This document shows positions 47,844 to 59,004 of a stretch of 64,000 nucleotides of DNA, piece after piece (the first letter of the stretch is position 1; the number at the start of each line of letters is the position of its first letter). The notes under the pieces are model-generated. The model ran no database searches and was not told the DNA's origin. It was given only the letters and a program-made list of their open reading frames with translations. The stretch covers positions 4,343,664 to 4,407,663 of the forward strand of contig NW_006921536.1 in NCBI RefSeq assembly GCF_000340215.1, written 5' to 3'. Origin of the DNA: Pseudocercospora fijiensis CIRAD86. Its lineage: Eukaryota; Ascomycota; Dothideomycetes; Mycosphaerellales; Mycosphaerellaceae. The position numbers and the translations under genes are program-made.

Positions 47844-48722
47844 ATGTCCAAATTCGAACTCCCAACAGCAACCCCATCCTCCGCCTCCGCACTCTCAACT
47901 CCGGCGGAACCCAGACAAAGCACATCATCATACAACAATTCCGACGACGACGATGACGACGACCTTCCCTACCCAACCGAACTGCCTCGCAGCGACTTCC
48001 TCTCCCCAAATTTCGACGCCTCAACATACCTATCCACAGTCGCACGAAACCGTCACCAAACTTTAGAAGACTTACGCTCAGATCTACGCCAAAGAAGCCA
48101 ATTACTAAATAAAGAGCTTGTCGAATTAGTCAATGGCAACTACGAAGAATTCTTGAGTTTGGGCTCGGATTTGAGGGATGGGGAGGAGAAAGTTGAAGGT
48201 GTAAGAGTAGGAGTCTTAGGGTTTGAGAGGGAGGTTAATGGAATTAAAGCTGTTGTGAACGAGAGGAAGGAGGAAGTGAGGGGTTTGTTGGAGGAGAAGA
48301 AAGAGATTAGGAGGGAGGTCGCGTTGGGAAGGGCGTTGATTGAGGTTAGTGAGAGGTTGGGGGAGGTGGAGAGGGATTTGGGAATTACGGTTGAAGGAGA
48401 TGAAGTGGACGATGAGGTCGATGACGAGGCTGAGGATGAGAGGCATGTTGTTGAGGGGTTGGAGTTGGGCAAGTTGAGGAGGTTTACGATGCAGTATTTG
48501 TTGATCGGGAAGATGGTGGAGAGGATTGGGGCTGAGCATCCGTTCCTCGTGAAACAGAGAGGTAGAATGGAGGAGATTCGCAAGACGATATTACTGGATC
48601 TTGCGGCGAGTCTCAGGCAGGCGAGGAATGAGAAGAAGTCGCAAGCAGCTTTGGCTTTGATGAAGATCTATGCGGATCTGGATGCCGAGGCGGAGAGTGT
48701 CAAGGTCCTGAAAGGCGGATGA
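47844..48722 (+). CDS. cog2: conserved oligomeric Golgi complex subunit Cog2
   Basis: Single exon, 292 residues, normal for fungal Cog2. After an acidic, low-complexity start it has 'LPYPTELPRSDFLSPNFDAS', 'NRHQTLEDLRSDLRQRSQLL', 'ELVELVNGNYEEFLSLGSDL' and 'VEGVRVGVLGFEREVNGI', the N-terminal COG2 domain, then a long coiled coil with an acidic insert (near residue 190-200). Cog2 belongs to lobe A of the COG tethering complex, which captures retrograde vesicles at the Golgi. The first half is A/C-rich at synonymous sites and the coiled-coil half G-rich, an internal shift also seen in bmt2. Confidence 0.9.
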   Translation: MSKFELPTATPSSASALSTPAEPRQSTSSYNNSDDDDDDDLPYPTELPRSDFLSPNFDASTYLSTVARNRHQTLEDLRSDLRQRSQLLNKELVELVNGNYEEFLSLGSDLRDGEEKVEGVRVGVLGFEREVNGIKAVVNERKEEVRGLLEEKKEIRREVALGRALIEVSERLGEVERDLGITVEGDEVDDEVDDEAEDERHVVEGLELGKLRRFTMQYLLIGKMVERIGAEHPFLVKQRGRMEEIRKTILLDLAASLRQARNEKKSQAALALMKIYADLDAEAESVKVLKGG

Positions 48723-49453
48723 GGCATTTTCTGCGGGACTTCGCGCTTGAACACTTAATATCAATACAATGACGGCGAATGAAGACGACTGTCTGCAGGT
48801 CTCGTGTGGCTTGGCAAACAAGATCCGGAATGGGGTCCCGATACCCTGCCAGCGCTTCCATGAACTCCACGTATATCCTCGAATAACGAGTGGCCCAGAG
48901 CCTTTGACATCGCCACATATACACAAAAACGATGGACTAGAAGAGTCCAAAAGCAAGTCATGCACAAGCGTCGGGCGCCTCGAGCACAGGGATAATGAAT
49001 CTCAAAATCGCGAGACAGTTTTGCAGTGGGCGATATTTGCGCAAGTACAGTCATGTTCAGCAATCTTGGCAATCTACACAGATGTCAGGATACAGGAGAG
49101 CGTAACTCGGAGGAAAACAATTGAGTCATCATGCCTGGCGAATTCGCATTTGATGTGCCTCACAAATGATGATCAAGCATGTGAATAGCTCCTCTTTTGC
49201 GCATGGAGGTTACCCGTCTAGATCAAGTCCATATCGTTGGATGAGTACATCAAGTCAAATCCGATCCCCAAGCCTGAAGACCTCACCTCGCTGCCATCTG
49301 TCGTACGCTGTTCCGAGATCTGGAATAAGCTAGCTCATCAGACCAGCAAAAGACATTGTCGAAACGCACCGTGAACTGTCTTGTTTGATCAACCATGCGC
49401 TGTTACATTCCGGAGCCATTGCCCGGTAGTCCTAAGTTAAGTTCCGGTGTCTC
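48723..49453. other. intergenic or undefined 5' exons
   Basis: No firm gene. The stretch at about 49,217-49,370 reads as plausible coding sequence on the plus strand ('DEYIKSNPIPKPEDLTSLP') behind a possible acceptor CCCGTCTAG, and a frame at 48,769-49,188 precedes it. I could not connect them to the downstream ORF with consistent phases. Confidence 0.35.
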
Positions 49454-49939
49454 ATGATCCTCTGGACGATGACCGAACGTCCAGAGTACATGTCGCGGCA
49501 GACTTGTGAGAGAGAGAGACAGTCGCAAGCTGCCGCCGAGTTCAAGATCAAATGGGACGACATCATTGTTGCTTACTGCACGAGTATAGATAGTGCTGTC
49601 TACGATCTTCACATCAAGGCCTTTATCAACAAAAAGCAAATGCAATGGCTCTTTGATGAGACCACCCTGCGAGTATTTCGAGAAATCGATGCACAAGGTA
49701 TAGCAGAATGGGAAGCTGATCGAAAAAAACATAGGGGCTCCAAGGACCGGAGATCTGGGAGAAAGTATATTCTGTCCTGGCTTGCGTCGTTGACGAGAGG
49801 AAACGAGAATTTTCTGTTCGATCGGATCACGCCTCAACAGGACCTTCTTTATCAAGTCCAAGAAGGGCTGAATGGACAAATGAGAATCCTAGTACCTACC
49901 ATCCTCACAATTAAAAAAAAATCCCCGAGAGAAATCTAA
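49454..49939 (+). CDS. hypothetical protein (tentative)
   Basis: Open frame of 161 codons, hydrophilic, with ordinary codon use and no low complexity. Visible features are 'FKIKWDDIIVAYC', 'EADRKKHRGSKDRRSGRKY' and 'YILSWLASLTRGNENFLFDR'. No family is recognised. The ATG at 49,454, or 49,469 after it, may not be the true start if upstream exons exist. The 3' end lies only 45 bp from the stop of the convergent fasciclin gene. A minus-strand frame over the same bases looks less protein-like. Confidence 0.35.
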   Translation: MILWTMTERPEYMSRQTCERERQSQAAAEFKIKWDDIIVAYCTSIDSAVYDLHIKAFINKKQMQWLFDETTLRVFREIDAQGIAEWEADRKKHRGSKDRRSGRKYILSWLASLTRGNENFLFDRITPQQDLLYQVQEGLNGQMRILVPTILTIKKKSPREI

Positions 49940-49983
49940 CATGGAAAAAAACCATCACATACCACAACCCCCCCCCCCAATTC

Positions 49984-51139
49984 CTAAATAAAAATCGGAT
50001 CCAACCACCTCCCAACGACCCAAACACACCCATTCTCCACACAAACCCTCTTCTCAACCCGCGCATTCCCCGCCCGATCGCCTTTGACAGAAATATTAAA
50101 CCCATCAACCGACCTCACAACCCCAGCCTTCTGATCCCAAGTCCCTAACCCATGCCCCAACAAAAACGTCGTAGCCCCGAAATTGCTCGGCTCTGCGGCT
50201 TTCTCTCCAGCAGCAGCGGGGAGAATGTCGAAAGCTGCGTTGTTGGGGGCGAGGTATACAGTCTGCTGATTCACATCAGGTGCGTTTGAACGTAGGGACA
50301 GTCGAGTCAGGAAATCGGGATAGACTTTTTCGTACAAAGAATTCAATTCCGAGAGACTGGGTTCGGAGTTTTTCAAAACTGTATCCATCGTACCAGACTG
50401 CTTCGTGATCTGTGGTAGAGAATCCGATTTCGAGGCATCGGTACCAAAATACGTGACGAATTCATCGAGGAGGTTGTCGATTTTGAAGACGGCGCCGTTG
50501 GAGGCTTGGAGACGGATGGGTTGGCCGGTTTCGTCTTTGATTAGGTTTGCTTGGTTGTGGATGGGGACGTCGGTTTTCGTGAGGCCTGGATTGCTTTGGA
50601 TGCCGAAAGAGGCGTCGAATTGGATGCTGAAACCTCCGACGAATCTGATGACTTCGTTGGCGCCGATTTCTGCGTCGCCGAGTTCGCCTAGCACGATGTG
50701 GTTGCGGAGGATTGTTGAGAGGAGTTCGAATGATGAGGGTCGGATTAGGGTGTCGAGGATGGGTTTGGGGAGTTTTTTGAGGGCCTGGATTTATTTGGTT
50801 AGTCGGGAGAATTTTCAACGAAGTAGTGGCTCGACTCACTTTGTTGGTGGGCGCGAAGACTGTGTATTTCACACCAGTTGAAGGGTTGTTGAATCTCTCT
50901 TCAAATCCTGGGCCTGGTTTTCCAGATTCTCCTCCAGTACTGTTGAACAAGCGATAGAACTCCTTCAAGTCTGGATCGCTCGCGAGTGTGGTGAGGATCG
51001 GATTGGCCTCAGCTTGCGGGCGCTGCTTGACATCGACGACTTGCGGCAGGCCAGAAACGGCCCCCAGAAGACATGCTAGGAGAAGGATTCCGGTTGTCGC
51101 AGAGAGCCTGAACCGGCTGGTAAGACGAATGCTGTTCAT
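49984..51139 (-). CDS. secreted fasciclin (FAS1) domain protein
   Basis: Two exons (minus): 51,139-50,840 and 50,784-49,984; 366 residues, phase 0. The intron is 55 bp (GTGAGT, branch CTAAC, acceptor TCCAG). Residues 1-30 form a signal peptide ('TTGILLLACLLGAVSG'). Two FAS1-type repeats follow: 'VKYTVFAPTNKALKKLPKPI' with 'LRNHIVLGEL', and 'TVYLAPNNAAFDIL' with 'FLLGHGLG', 'VKGD', 'CVENGCVWVVGRWLDP'. FAS1 domains act in cell-surface adhesion. No clear GPI-anchor signal is seen at the C-terminus. The ATG at 51,139 is the first in frame and gives the signal peptide directly. Confidence 0.88.
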
Positions 51140-51659
51140 TGTTGACACAATCCAAAAATCTCACAGCATCGCCGAATGACCAGGCTGAAGACCAGGTGGG
51201 AGAGAAAGCCCAGATTCCAGAAGGGCGACAGCGGTACTTGTACCGATGTGCCAATCAAACCTTCATCAGAAGAGGACTTCTGTGATCCCTGCTTGGCGTG
51301 AAGTTGAAGCGTCACATCTCAGGTCCTATATATACCCTTTCCCGTCGTCCTGTGTATCTTATACTTGACATTGGTACCATCCTGTGATCTGTTGCTGCTG
51401 TTCAGATGCTCCAGTTACATAGGGCGGAGCAGCAAACGGTATCGAAGCTGTCTTTACCCTGGCAACTTGCGCCATTTCAAATCTTGGTCAGAGTAATTAT
51501 CCATGTCGTTCGCCACGTTCATCTCCGATCTGTCCGCCAACGGGCTAGGTAGGAGAGCCGATGTCTTCGTATTCTCTATTGTCATATGATGATGCTGCAA
51601 ACAAACGAACAACATGTTCTCTATTCTGCTAGTCCACGCATGTCAGTGTCAAGGTAAAA
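51140..51659. other. 5' flank of the fasciclin gene, edge of gene island
   Basis: 520 bp of ordinary composition. CA and TG are normal here and become depleted after about 51,660, so this is the last non-RIP sequence. Confidence 0.6.
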
Positions 51660-51801
51660 TGTGCTTGTAGGCGGCTACGCGTGCCTACTAAGTGCGAGCG
51701 AAGCTTTCGTACTCCGCCGAGCTAATAGGATAGCGCCGTCGTTATCGTATTAATTGCTTTTGCTAGCGTATTCTTACAAAGACTTTATTAATCGAGAAGG
51801 C

Positions 51802-51899
51802 AAGCTATTAGTATCTATAGAGCAACTTAGGCTAAACGGGCGTCTTAGTAAAGCTATTAGTATCTATAGAGCAACTTAGGCTAAACGGGCGTGTTAGTA
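51802..51899. repeat. 49-bp tandem duplication
   Basis: 'aagctattagtatctataga' and the following bases to 'ttagta' occur at 51,802-51,850 and again at 51,851-51,899, with one visible difference ('gtctt' against 'gtgtt'). Confidence 0.85.
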
Positions 51900-51922
51900 A
51901 GCGTCGTACTAACTGCATAATC

Positions 51923-51983
51923 GCCGTAAGCGATTACGATTATAAGCGGCAAGCCGCTTATAATCGCGATCTGTGCTTACGGC
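51923..51983. repeat. 61-bp hairpin (nested palindrome)
   Basis: The inner stem 'cgattataagcggc' (51,937-51,950) and its exact inverse (51,953-51,966) are separated by AA. The outer arms 'gccgtaagc' (51,923-51,931) and 'gcttacggc' (51,975-51,983) also pair. It is a strong cruciform former near the edge of the transposon block. Confidence 0.85.
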
Positions 51984-52019
51984 TCTATAGTAGCTAGCCT
52001 AAGTAAAGCGAACAAAGCG

Positions 52020-54150
52020 ATATAGGGTTGTATTCTTCTTATAGCTCGGGGCTATAGATCACTCATTACTACTAAAGTCTTCCTCTTCATTACTATCTAG
52101 GAAATCCTACGTACCTATCAAAACAGAAGCAGCTAGACCGAAGACCTATAGGGCTAGTATAGCGCCTGCCTACACGTTAGCTACATACTAGCGTTAGAAT
52201 GCCGTAAGAGCCTCCTCGCGTTAGACCTACTCTTCTGCTTCCTACTAAAGCCGTCTATTCTTAAGAACCTTACGGCGTTCGGCTTCGATAGAGATATACC
52301 TATCCTAAAGCCCCTAATTAAAAGCAGCTAAAAAGTTACTAGGCTATAGAAGTTCCTTTTACTATATCCGACGTGCTAGGACCTAAGCCCTATCGTCGAT
52401 ATTATCGTAAATGATCTAAAGATAGCGACGGCGTATAGACTTGTAGTATTAATCGAGGTTGTACGTATACGGAAGGAGTATCTTACTATATAGGGAGAAG
52501 ATAATGTATTCGACAGTAAGCGGACTACAACTATAAGGGTTAGGCTGCTATATAACATCGTTATCCGGAGTCTCAATATGCGTCTAGTTGCCTAGTTATA
52601 GCTAGCTAGCATCCTTTGCATATAGAAAGCAAGATAGTAGATTAGTAAGGGTAAGAATGAATTGACCTCTAAGAGGGCCGATAGTGCGCTTGCTATCTAG
52701 ACTACCCTAGGTATTCTATGTACGTATAATAGCTGCAGTTGGATCGGCTTCGGCGGTAACAAAGTAGGAAGCAGAGAAAGATACGGCGGCGATAGGCCTA
52801 GTTGCTATAAAGCTAAGCTGTCTAAGGTGTAAGAGCAGCGAATTAGTAGTATACTAGTGCTGTTAGCGAGTGTCTTTAGTCTTATATGCGTCCTACTAGT
52901 CCTCGGAGATAACCTTATTATTAGATGCAACTAGGAAGCCAAACTCCTTAACAACCTTAGTCGCTATACGGAATATGTCGATTGCCTACTTTATACCGTA
53001 TATAATCTTATTGTACTATACCGACTCTTAGTCTTTATACATTAGAGATATAAACTAGCGCCCTATAAGAGGACGGGCGTTTAGACGTACGAGTCGATCG
53101 ATATCTTCTACTAAATACTAAGCAAGGTTATAATCCTTATCGCCTAGCTTAGGATATAAAGCTATACGGATATAGGACTTAAAGGAGAGAGGAAGCGAGG
53201 CTTGCTACTAGGCTCGCTATTTGAATAGAAATTGGACGTTTAGGTCTACGCTTAGGGGATAGTTGCCGTAGACACCGTCTTTGCTAAATTCTATAGTAAG
53301 ATTAGCAATGTCGTATATCGGATAATCGGTAGGGTACTTCTCTATAGCATCTATACACTCCTTCCGATTGATAGTAGCCTCTCGTTCTAAGGAATAGAGT
53401 GCCTCTATTCTAAACACCTACTAGAATACAGAGTCTGCTTCCTAGTCCTTAGTAAAGATACTAGAGCGATATAACTGAGAATAGAAGGACGAGGCAAGGC
53501 TTAGAACCTCCTGCGATCGTTCATCGAGGTCCTTATTAGAAAGTGCAAGCTCCTTCTTTACACGACGAGAGGCAATAGTAGCTAGTTCGGCGTCGTCGAT
53601 ATCGACAGCTTAAGTCTGTTGCTGCATTTGTAACTCTTAAAGCTGTTGCTATAGTTGTAGGTCTTAAAGTTGTCCCTAGATGTATAGCTCTTAAAGTTGT
53701 TACTGCATCTATCGCTCTTAGTCCTATAGCTAACGTACAAAGAGATAGTTGTCTAGTACTGCCTAATACTAACGCTGCACGTAGGTACGATGCTAACTAT
53801 ATCGAGGTACGGGACCAATCTTAGAAGGAAGAAACACAAAGCTAGACCCGAGTAGGTAGCCTAAATTTTCGCGCTCTAGGTTAGCTATAGTACTAGCTTC
53901 TTAGTCGTTAATGTCTATATCTTCGGAAGTAGGAAGGGCTACGTCTGTAGGTTGTTTAGTAGCCTGTAGATCGGAGGTTAGATGCTAGTCCGTAGCGGGT
54001 CGTCTAGTAGTACCGAAGATATTAAGGATAGCATTAGAAAAGCTACTAAAGTCGAATATACGAGAGCTCGGAAGTGGTAATGCCGCTGGCTCTAGTAGAA
54101 GCTGACTACGACGGCGTTCTTTATCTATTGCTCGCATTCTAGGTATAGCA
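52020..54150 (-). pseudogene. unidentified RIP-mutated ORF next to the Helitron relic
   Basis: Minus-strand frames read as protein with TAG/TAA interruptions. One part survives open (53,217-53,417: 'MFRIEALYSLEREATINRKE'...). A Gln/Leu-rich coiled-coil stretch lies near 53,610-53,790. No family is recognised. It lies 3' of the helicase relic on the same strand and may be a second ORF of that element. Confidence 0.4.
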
Positions 54151-54164
54151 CCCTTAGTCAATTC

Positions 54165-57060
54165 TTTCGTAAGCTAATTATAATCGAAGGCCCCTTCGAT
54201 TATAAGGCTACGATAGTCTCGAACGCGAGAAAATGCGATATAGGTCAACCCCGAGGAGAACTCGGGCCCTATCCGAATTACGGCCTTATTAAGCGACATC
54301 CCTTAAGCCTTATACACCGTTATCGTATAACAAACGGTAACTAGAAATTGTAAACGCTAGTCATTGTTACTGCTATTAACGGCCCGCTAGATACGAAAGA
54401 TAGGTACGACTTTGCGGTTGTTAATCCGAAAGAGCTTAAGTACATTCTCCTTAAGACCGTTAAATGCTACTAGAAGACAGAGAGGTAGCTCCTTACGGAG
54501 GTTCTTCCCTACTGCATCCTATACCTAAACAATGTCGTATAGAATGCCTTGCCGACTATTAACGAGACTAAACTCAGTCTACAAGTTAGTTAAAAGCATA
54601 AGCTTACAACCAATGCTAACCTTTAGCTTAGTCTCAAGGTTGTGAACATTCTTTAAACTAATAGTCGCGACTTCGGGACGATTATAGGAGGCATATATAG
54701 GTAGAACAGCGTTACTAATGTCCCGGAGCCGCTAATAATTGAGGTCGTTAACATTAGCGTTAGTAAAGTATAGGCGGGGGGCATTATCGAAGGATGTAAC
54801 CTCTACAATATTAAGATTCGAAGTAGAACGCCTTATAAGGGTTTGCTAATAGTCCTTGCCGAATCGTCCGATACGTAGTGCTTACGAGTGCCTCCCCGAA
54901 AGCAACCTGATCCGGATTAGCGCCCTCCTGTCGCATATTAGCTTTAAGGACAAGGGTCTTGTTGAATGTATAGTATATAGCTTATATAGAAATACCCTTA
55001 ACGCCTTTAGGTCGACTCTAAAACAATAGCTGTATAAAGACCGGAGCTAGTTAACAGAAATCACTAAATATAAGAATACTTATGCCTCTAAATAGAAGAT
55101 CTTAGTTTATAGGGAATACCTAGCGAAGTCTTGCATCTAGGAAGTGCAGAAGCTTAAGGCCGATTATTGACTTCTCGTCGATAATAATGTACTATATAGA
55201 CCGGAACTGGTTCTATATATACGTAAGGCGTGTACCTTATAGCTAGTTAAGGGAGCCGCGGACTAGAAGCTTAAAGGCAGAATGCAATGTTAAGCCGTCG
55301 ATATTAGTAGCCGCTATTCCGGTTAGTGCTGCTCGTATAATGGGATTGCCCTAGTAATAGGCGGCTTTCGCATTAGCCTAAAGGCGTATACAGAGCATCT
55401 AAATTAGGAACGACTTGCTAGTTCCTCCTACGCTATCGATATTGAGAAGTAACTAAGCGGGAGCAGTATTAACTGCTCGATCCCGATACTAAAGAAGGTA
55501 GTTAAAGTAGTCGACTACTAGGTTAAAGCCCTAGCGCTAGTAGCGATTAAGGCGCTTAAACTAAGCCGTAGATTGAGATTGAACCTCTATATCGACGACG
55601 CCGTAGTCTCGCTTCTTTGCCTACTACCAATCCTAAGAGGTATCGTAAAGCTTAGGATAGCTATTTAGGTATTTCCTAATGCGTGGCTCCTAATATGCGG
55701 CTCTATTAACGTTACGGTTACTAAGGTTGTTTGGATCCTCGTCCTAGATACTAGGATTCTATAAAGGACTATAAAGTGCATCGAAGTTAGCCGGTTTACT
55801 AAGGTTCTAAAGCTCCGGGTCGACAAAGGGATCGTTATCCGTACGGTCGATGTCTTAAAGGTAATCGTTAGGATGTATAGAATAGCTATCCTTATCGACA
55901 TAGTTCTAATAGTAGTGCTATAGAGCGGCGGCCTAGGAGGTGAATTGTAGATTAGGCTTATTAGGGAAAGAGTATAGTGTCTCGATAGAACACTATAGCA
56001 ACTCGCGGAAACGATAGTATACCTAGATCTTTATACGCTAATAATTAACAAAGCTAGGCTTCGCAGGATTAGACGTATAGCGCGGGAAGTAGTTAAGGAG
56101 CCGCCGATTACGGGCGACGTTTCGAAGCTTACGAGGCGGACCGCTTCGTTATAGGTTCTAGTCTAATAAGTACTTGAATAGACTCTCTCCTTCGGCCGAC
56201 TTAGGACGCTATATATACTTCTATATAGAAGTCCTCGGAGGTGCTCGTAAGGGCGGTTAACCGAGATTATCTAGATCTCCTATATTATTAACATCTTTAT
56301 ATTCTTCCTAAATCTAGATAGCAGAAGTCTGCTCTATAGGAGCGCGGCAATTAACATTGATTACAGTCCGGCTACCTTTCTAAAGAGGTAGATAAAGATT
56401 GAGGTATGCGACTTGTTAAGCTAGCTAGTCCCTCTCGGTAATAAGAATATTAAGTAGCTTTGCAACTATCGAAAGAAGCGGCTTATCGTAGTTAATTAGA
56501 GGAAGCAGGCCTTTTATAATATCATCGTACGATCGACTCTTTACCTCTATCTTACTATAGTACTTTAGGATATACTATATAATAGCGTAAAGAGTAGTAT
56601 AGGGGGTAATGTCGCAATTAGTACGCTAAGCTATCGACATTAAGCGGTTATAGTAATTGAGGAACGAGTTATTGCAAGCTGCCGTAAATCCGAGGTGTCG
56701 ATTATTGTGTTCGTAATTCATATCGGCCTCGTTGCGGTGCTTTCTAGGGAAGTGGAATCGGTAGTATAGCTTACTATCTAGGTCGTCCTTCCGCTTAGCC
56801 TAGTAGTAATCATTGTATACATGTCGCTAGACTCGGTTAATAATGTTAGCGAGGTCCTCTTAGGTGTTTATAAGCTCTCTAGTACTAGACTGAATAGTAG
56901 CTCCCTAACCGAGGTTACGACTAGGCTCGGGGTTGAGAGCAGTAATATATATACCCTATTAGCGTGCGAATTCCTAACGACCTTCTACGGTTAAGACTTC
57001 GGGTTTTAGTAGATCGCACTATAGGAAGAAGTAAACGTAACAGCTACTACGACTCTACTA
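54165..57060 (-). pseudogene. Helitron-type Rep/Pif1 helicase, RIP-mutated
   Basis: Reading leftward, the part near 56,700-57,050 has 'RFHFPRKHRNEAD', 'NNRHLGF' and 'NSFLNYYNRLMS', a layout typical of the segment between the Rep and helicase domains of Helitrons. The 55,000-55,460 part has Pif1-type helicase motifs: Walker A 'GGTSKS' (55,411-55,428), 'TGIAATNIDG', 'HSAF' and 'IIIDEKS'. The end near 54,200-54,330 has 'GMSLNKAVIRIGPEFSSGLT' and 'SRVR' (helicase motif VI). The first and last helicase motifs are not in the same frame, so at least one indel occurred besides RIP. The HUH nuclease motif itself was not located. Confidence 0.75.
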
Positions 57061-57488
57061 GACCCCGCAGTAGTTCGGGTTGGTTTGGTTTAGTTTGCTA
57101 AGCCGAAACTCTAGTTTAGTTTGGGTTAGTTTGCCAAGCAACTACATAAGTAGCTGGTTCGAACCATATAATTTATCGGTTTTTAAGAAGTGTACGAATG
57201 TATACGTAGCTTCAAGCAAGCCCTTTATAAGACTTAGCAGTGTGGCCGGCAGCGTAGCCGGCATTTTTAGTCCTTAGTACTTATAGAATTTTCGAATCCT
57301 ACTTAGGCTACGTAGTTGTATAAAGGTACTTATATAACCTCAAATCTATAGATAATTAGCTAAGGGTACTAACCAATCAAAAGTACATACATATATATAA
57401 GGCATTATAGTTTAGTTCGGAAACTGCACTCCTTAGGTATGAATTTCATCCTTTCGTTTACGGTTCAATTCCCTAACTACTTAGCAGA

Positions 57489-57938
57489 ATGTCTTTATCC
57501 AGATCTAGGCAGAACTCATCGATTTCCCTAGAAGTCCTCCTCCTTAAGAAGTTTATGCACTTTCCTACCGAACTATTCGACAATATTAAGTACTAGGATA
57601 GCTCCTCCCTCGGTATCGGCATAGTATATAAAAGAGCTATAAGGCAGCTCTGCAGAACGTTCTACTAGTTACTCGCTATACTAAGGCCGAATACTAGTTC
57701 GTTCCTTAGAACTCTTAGTTATTTAGGAGATATAAAGGGTAGGGCAGGTAGTAACTTCGTATTGCATAAGGAGGTAGAGGCTGCTATAGAAGAGGCCTTT
57801 AACCTGTAGAAGATAGTGAAAGATATAGAGGCAGCTATAGGTCCAGGTACCTAGTTGAATTTCTAGTAGGTAGAGTATAAGGATATTTAGAGGGAGTATT
57901 AGGTAGAGTTGCGAAGGCAGGTGTATAATATGCTCTAG
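57489..57938 (+). pseudogene. small RIP-mutated ORF, unknown
   Basis: ATG at 57,489 and TAG at 57,936-57,938 frame 149 codons, with only TAG interruptions inside. Visible stretches are 'MSLSRSRQNSSISLEVLLLK', 'KFMHFPTELFDNIKY' and 'FLRTLSYLGDIKGRAG'. I do not recognise it. Confidence 0.4.
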
Positions 57939-58080
57939 AAAACAGGGATAGTGCCTATAACTATAACTATTAGGCTCTTTAACCTTCCTTATTTTTCCCT
58001 GTTTTCTTTTTATAAAAATCTAAACTAATACAAATCAACCGGAATGTCTATCTTCTTTTAGTTCTTTGAAAAACCTAGTA

Positions 58081-58125
58081 GCGTAGCTAGCAGCGTAGCC
58101 GGTAGCGTAGCCGGCAGCGTAGCCG
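58081..58125. repeat. 12-bp (GTAGCCGGCAGC)-type tandem repeat
   Basis: About four units of 'agcgtagccggc' with small changes. The inverse array lies at about 58,702-58,747, inside intron 1 of histone-like copy A. Single or paired GCCGGC-containing units recur across 57.2-63.0 kb. Confidence 0.75.
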
Positions 58126-58352
58126 GCCTTTTTACTCCTTAGTACTAACGGGATTTTGGGAGACTTCCATTCCGTACGGCTAATAAAGCATACTATACTA
58201 TATACATATGCTTAGAGAGTATTTAGAGCGCGGTATGCAGCGCCGTATAATAGCGGCTTATTTCGTATATAGAAAAGCTTACAGACGACACTACGAACAT
58301 CCTTCCTACTAGTATATCCATCCTATCTACTACTATCTCGAATGTAGACATT

Positions 58353-59004
58353 CTAGCCTTTTAGGATCTGATCGAGTGCTTTAAAATCCTTATCTATAAT
58401 CGTTATACGCTTCGCGTAGATAGCTATAAGGTTAACCGCTAAAATAGTATTAGCATAGTCCGAAAAGAGGTAGAAGAGAAACATACATTCGAAGATACGA
58501 ACTAGGTAGGCTTCTATAGCCTCTTAAAGGGCGCCTATCGCGGAGGCTTAGAAGCGAAGGTCTATTCTATAATCCTAGGCAATTTCGCGAACAAGTCGTT
58601 AGAAAGGAGTTTTGCGGATTAGGAGCTTAGAACTCTTCTAATACTACCGAATCTTACGGAGGGCTACGGCTAAAGAAGGATTAGTAAAAAGATAGTAAGA
58701 ATGCCGGCTACGCTACCGGCTACGCTGCCGGCTACGCTACCGGCTACAAATAGGACTTACTTCCTAGGCGCTATCGACGCTTCGTACGATTGCTACTAGC
58801 AGTAGAAGCGCTAGTTATCGTCTTACGTAGAGCCTTGCCCGCCGTTGTCTTGCGCGGAGCCTTACTCGCGACGCCCTTTCTAGTACCGGAGCTAGCGGCA
58901 GTAGTAGCAGCTATCTTACGTTGATATACTATACTCGTTCCTTTATTTCCGATCTTGTTACGACCCGCAGAAGCAGTAGGTCCCTTCTTACGAGGCGTCG
59001 TAAC
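58353..59004 (-). pseudogene. histone H3-like gene A, RIP-mutated, two introns
   Basis: Exons (minus): about 59,004-58,761, 58,669-58,487 and 58,438-58,353. Introns are 91 bp (GTAAGT, TACTAAT, TTTAG) and 48 bp (GTATGT, GCTAAT, TTTAG), both phase 1. The tail segment 'RKGVASKAPRKTTAGKALRK' keeps the exact spacing of H3 K9, K14, K18, K23 and K27 with the APRK signature. The fold then reads 'GTVALRKIR', 'LLIRKTPF', 'RLVREIA', 'DLRF', 'ASAIGAL', 'EAIEAYLV', 'NLIAIYAKRITI'. TAG replaces codons at positions where H3 has Gln (YQK, PFQRL, IAQD, RFQ, LQE), as RIP predicts. The N-tail is longer than in core H3 and the C-terminus (DFKALDQILKG) is odd. No initiating ATG survives. H3 identity is solid; origin is unknown. 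Confidence 0.85.

Larger units (their letters stand above)
57245..58145. repeat. direct repeats flanking a small ORF
   Basis: 'gcagcgtagccggc' followed by 'tttttaRtccttagtact' is present at about 57,249-57,281 and again near 58,113-58,145. The small ORF at 57,489-57,938 lies between. The arrangement suggests the ends of one short element. Confidence 0.55.
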
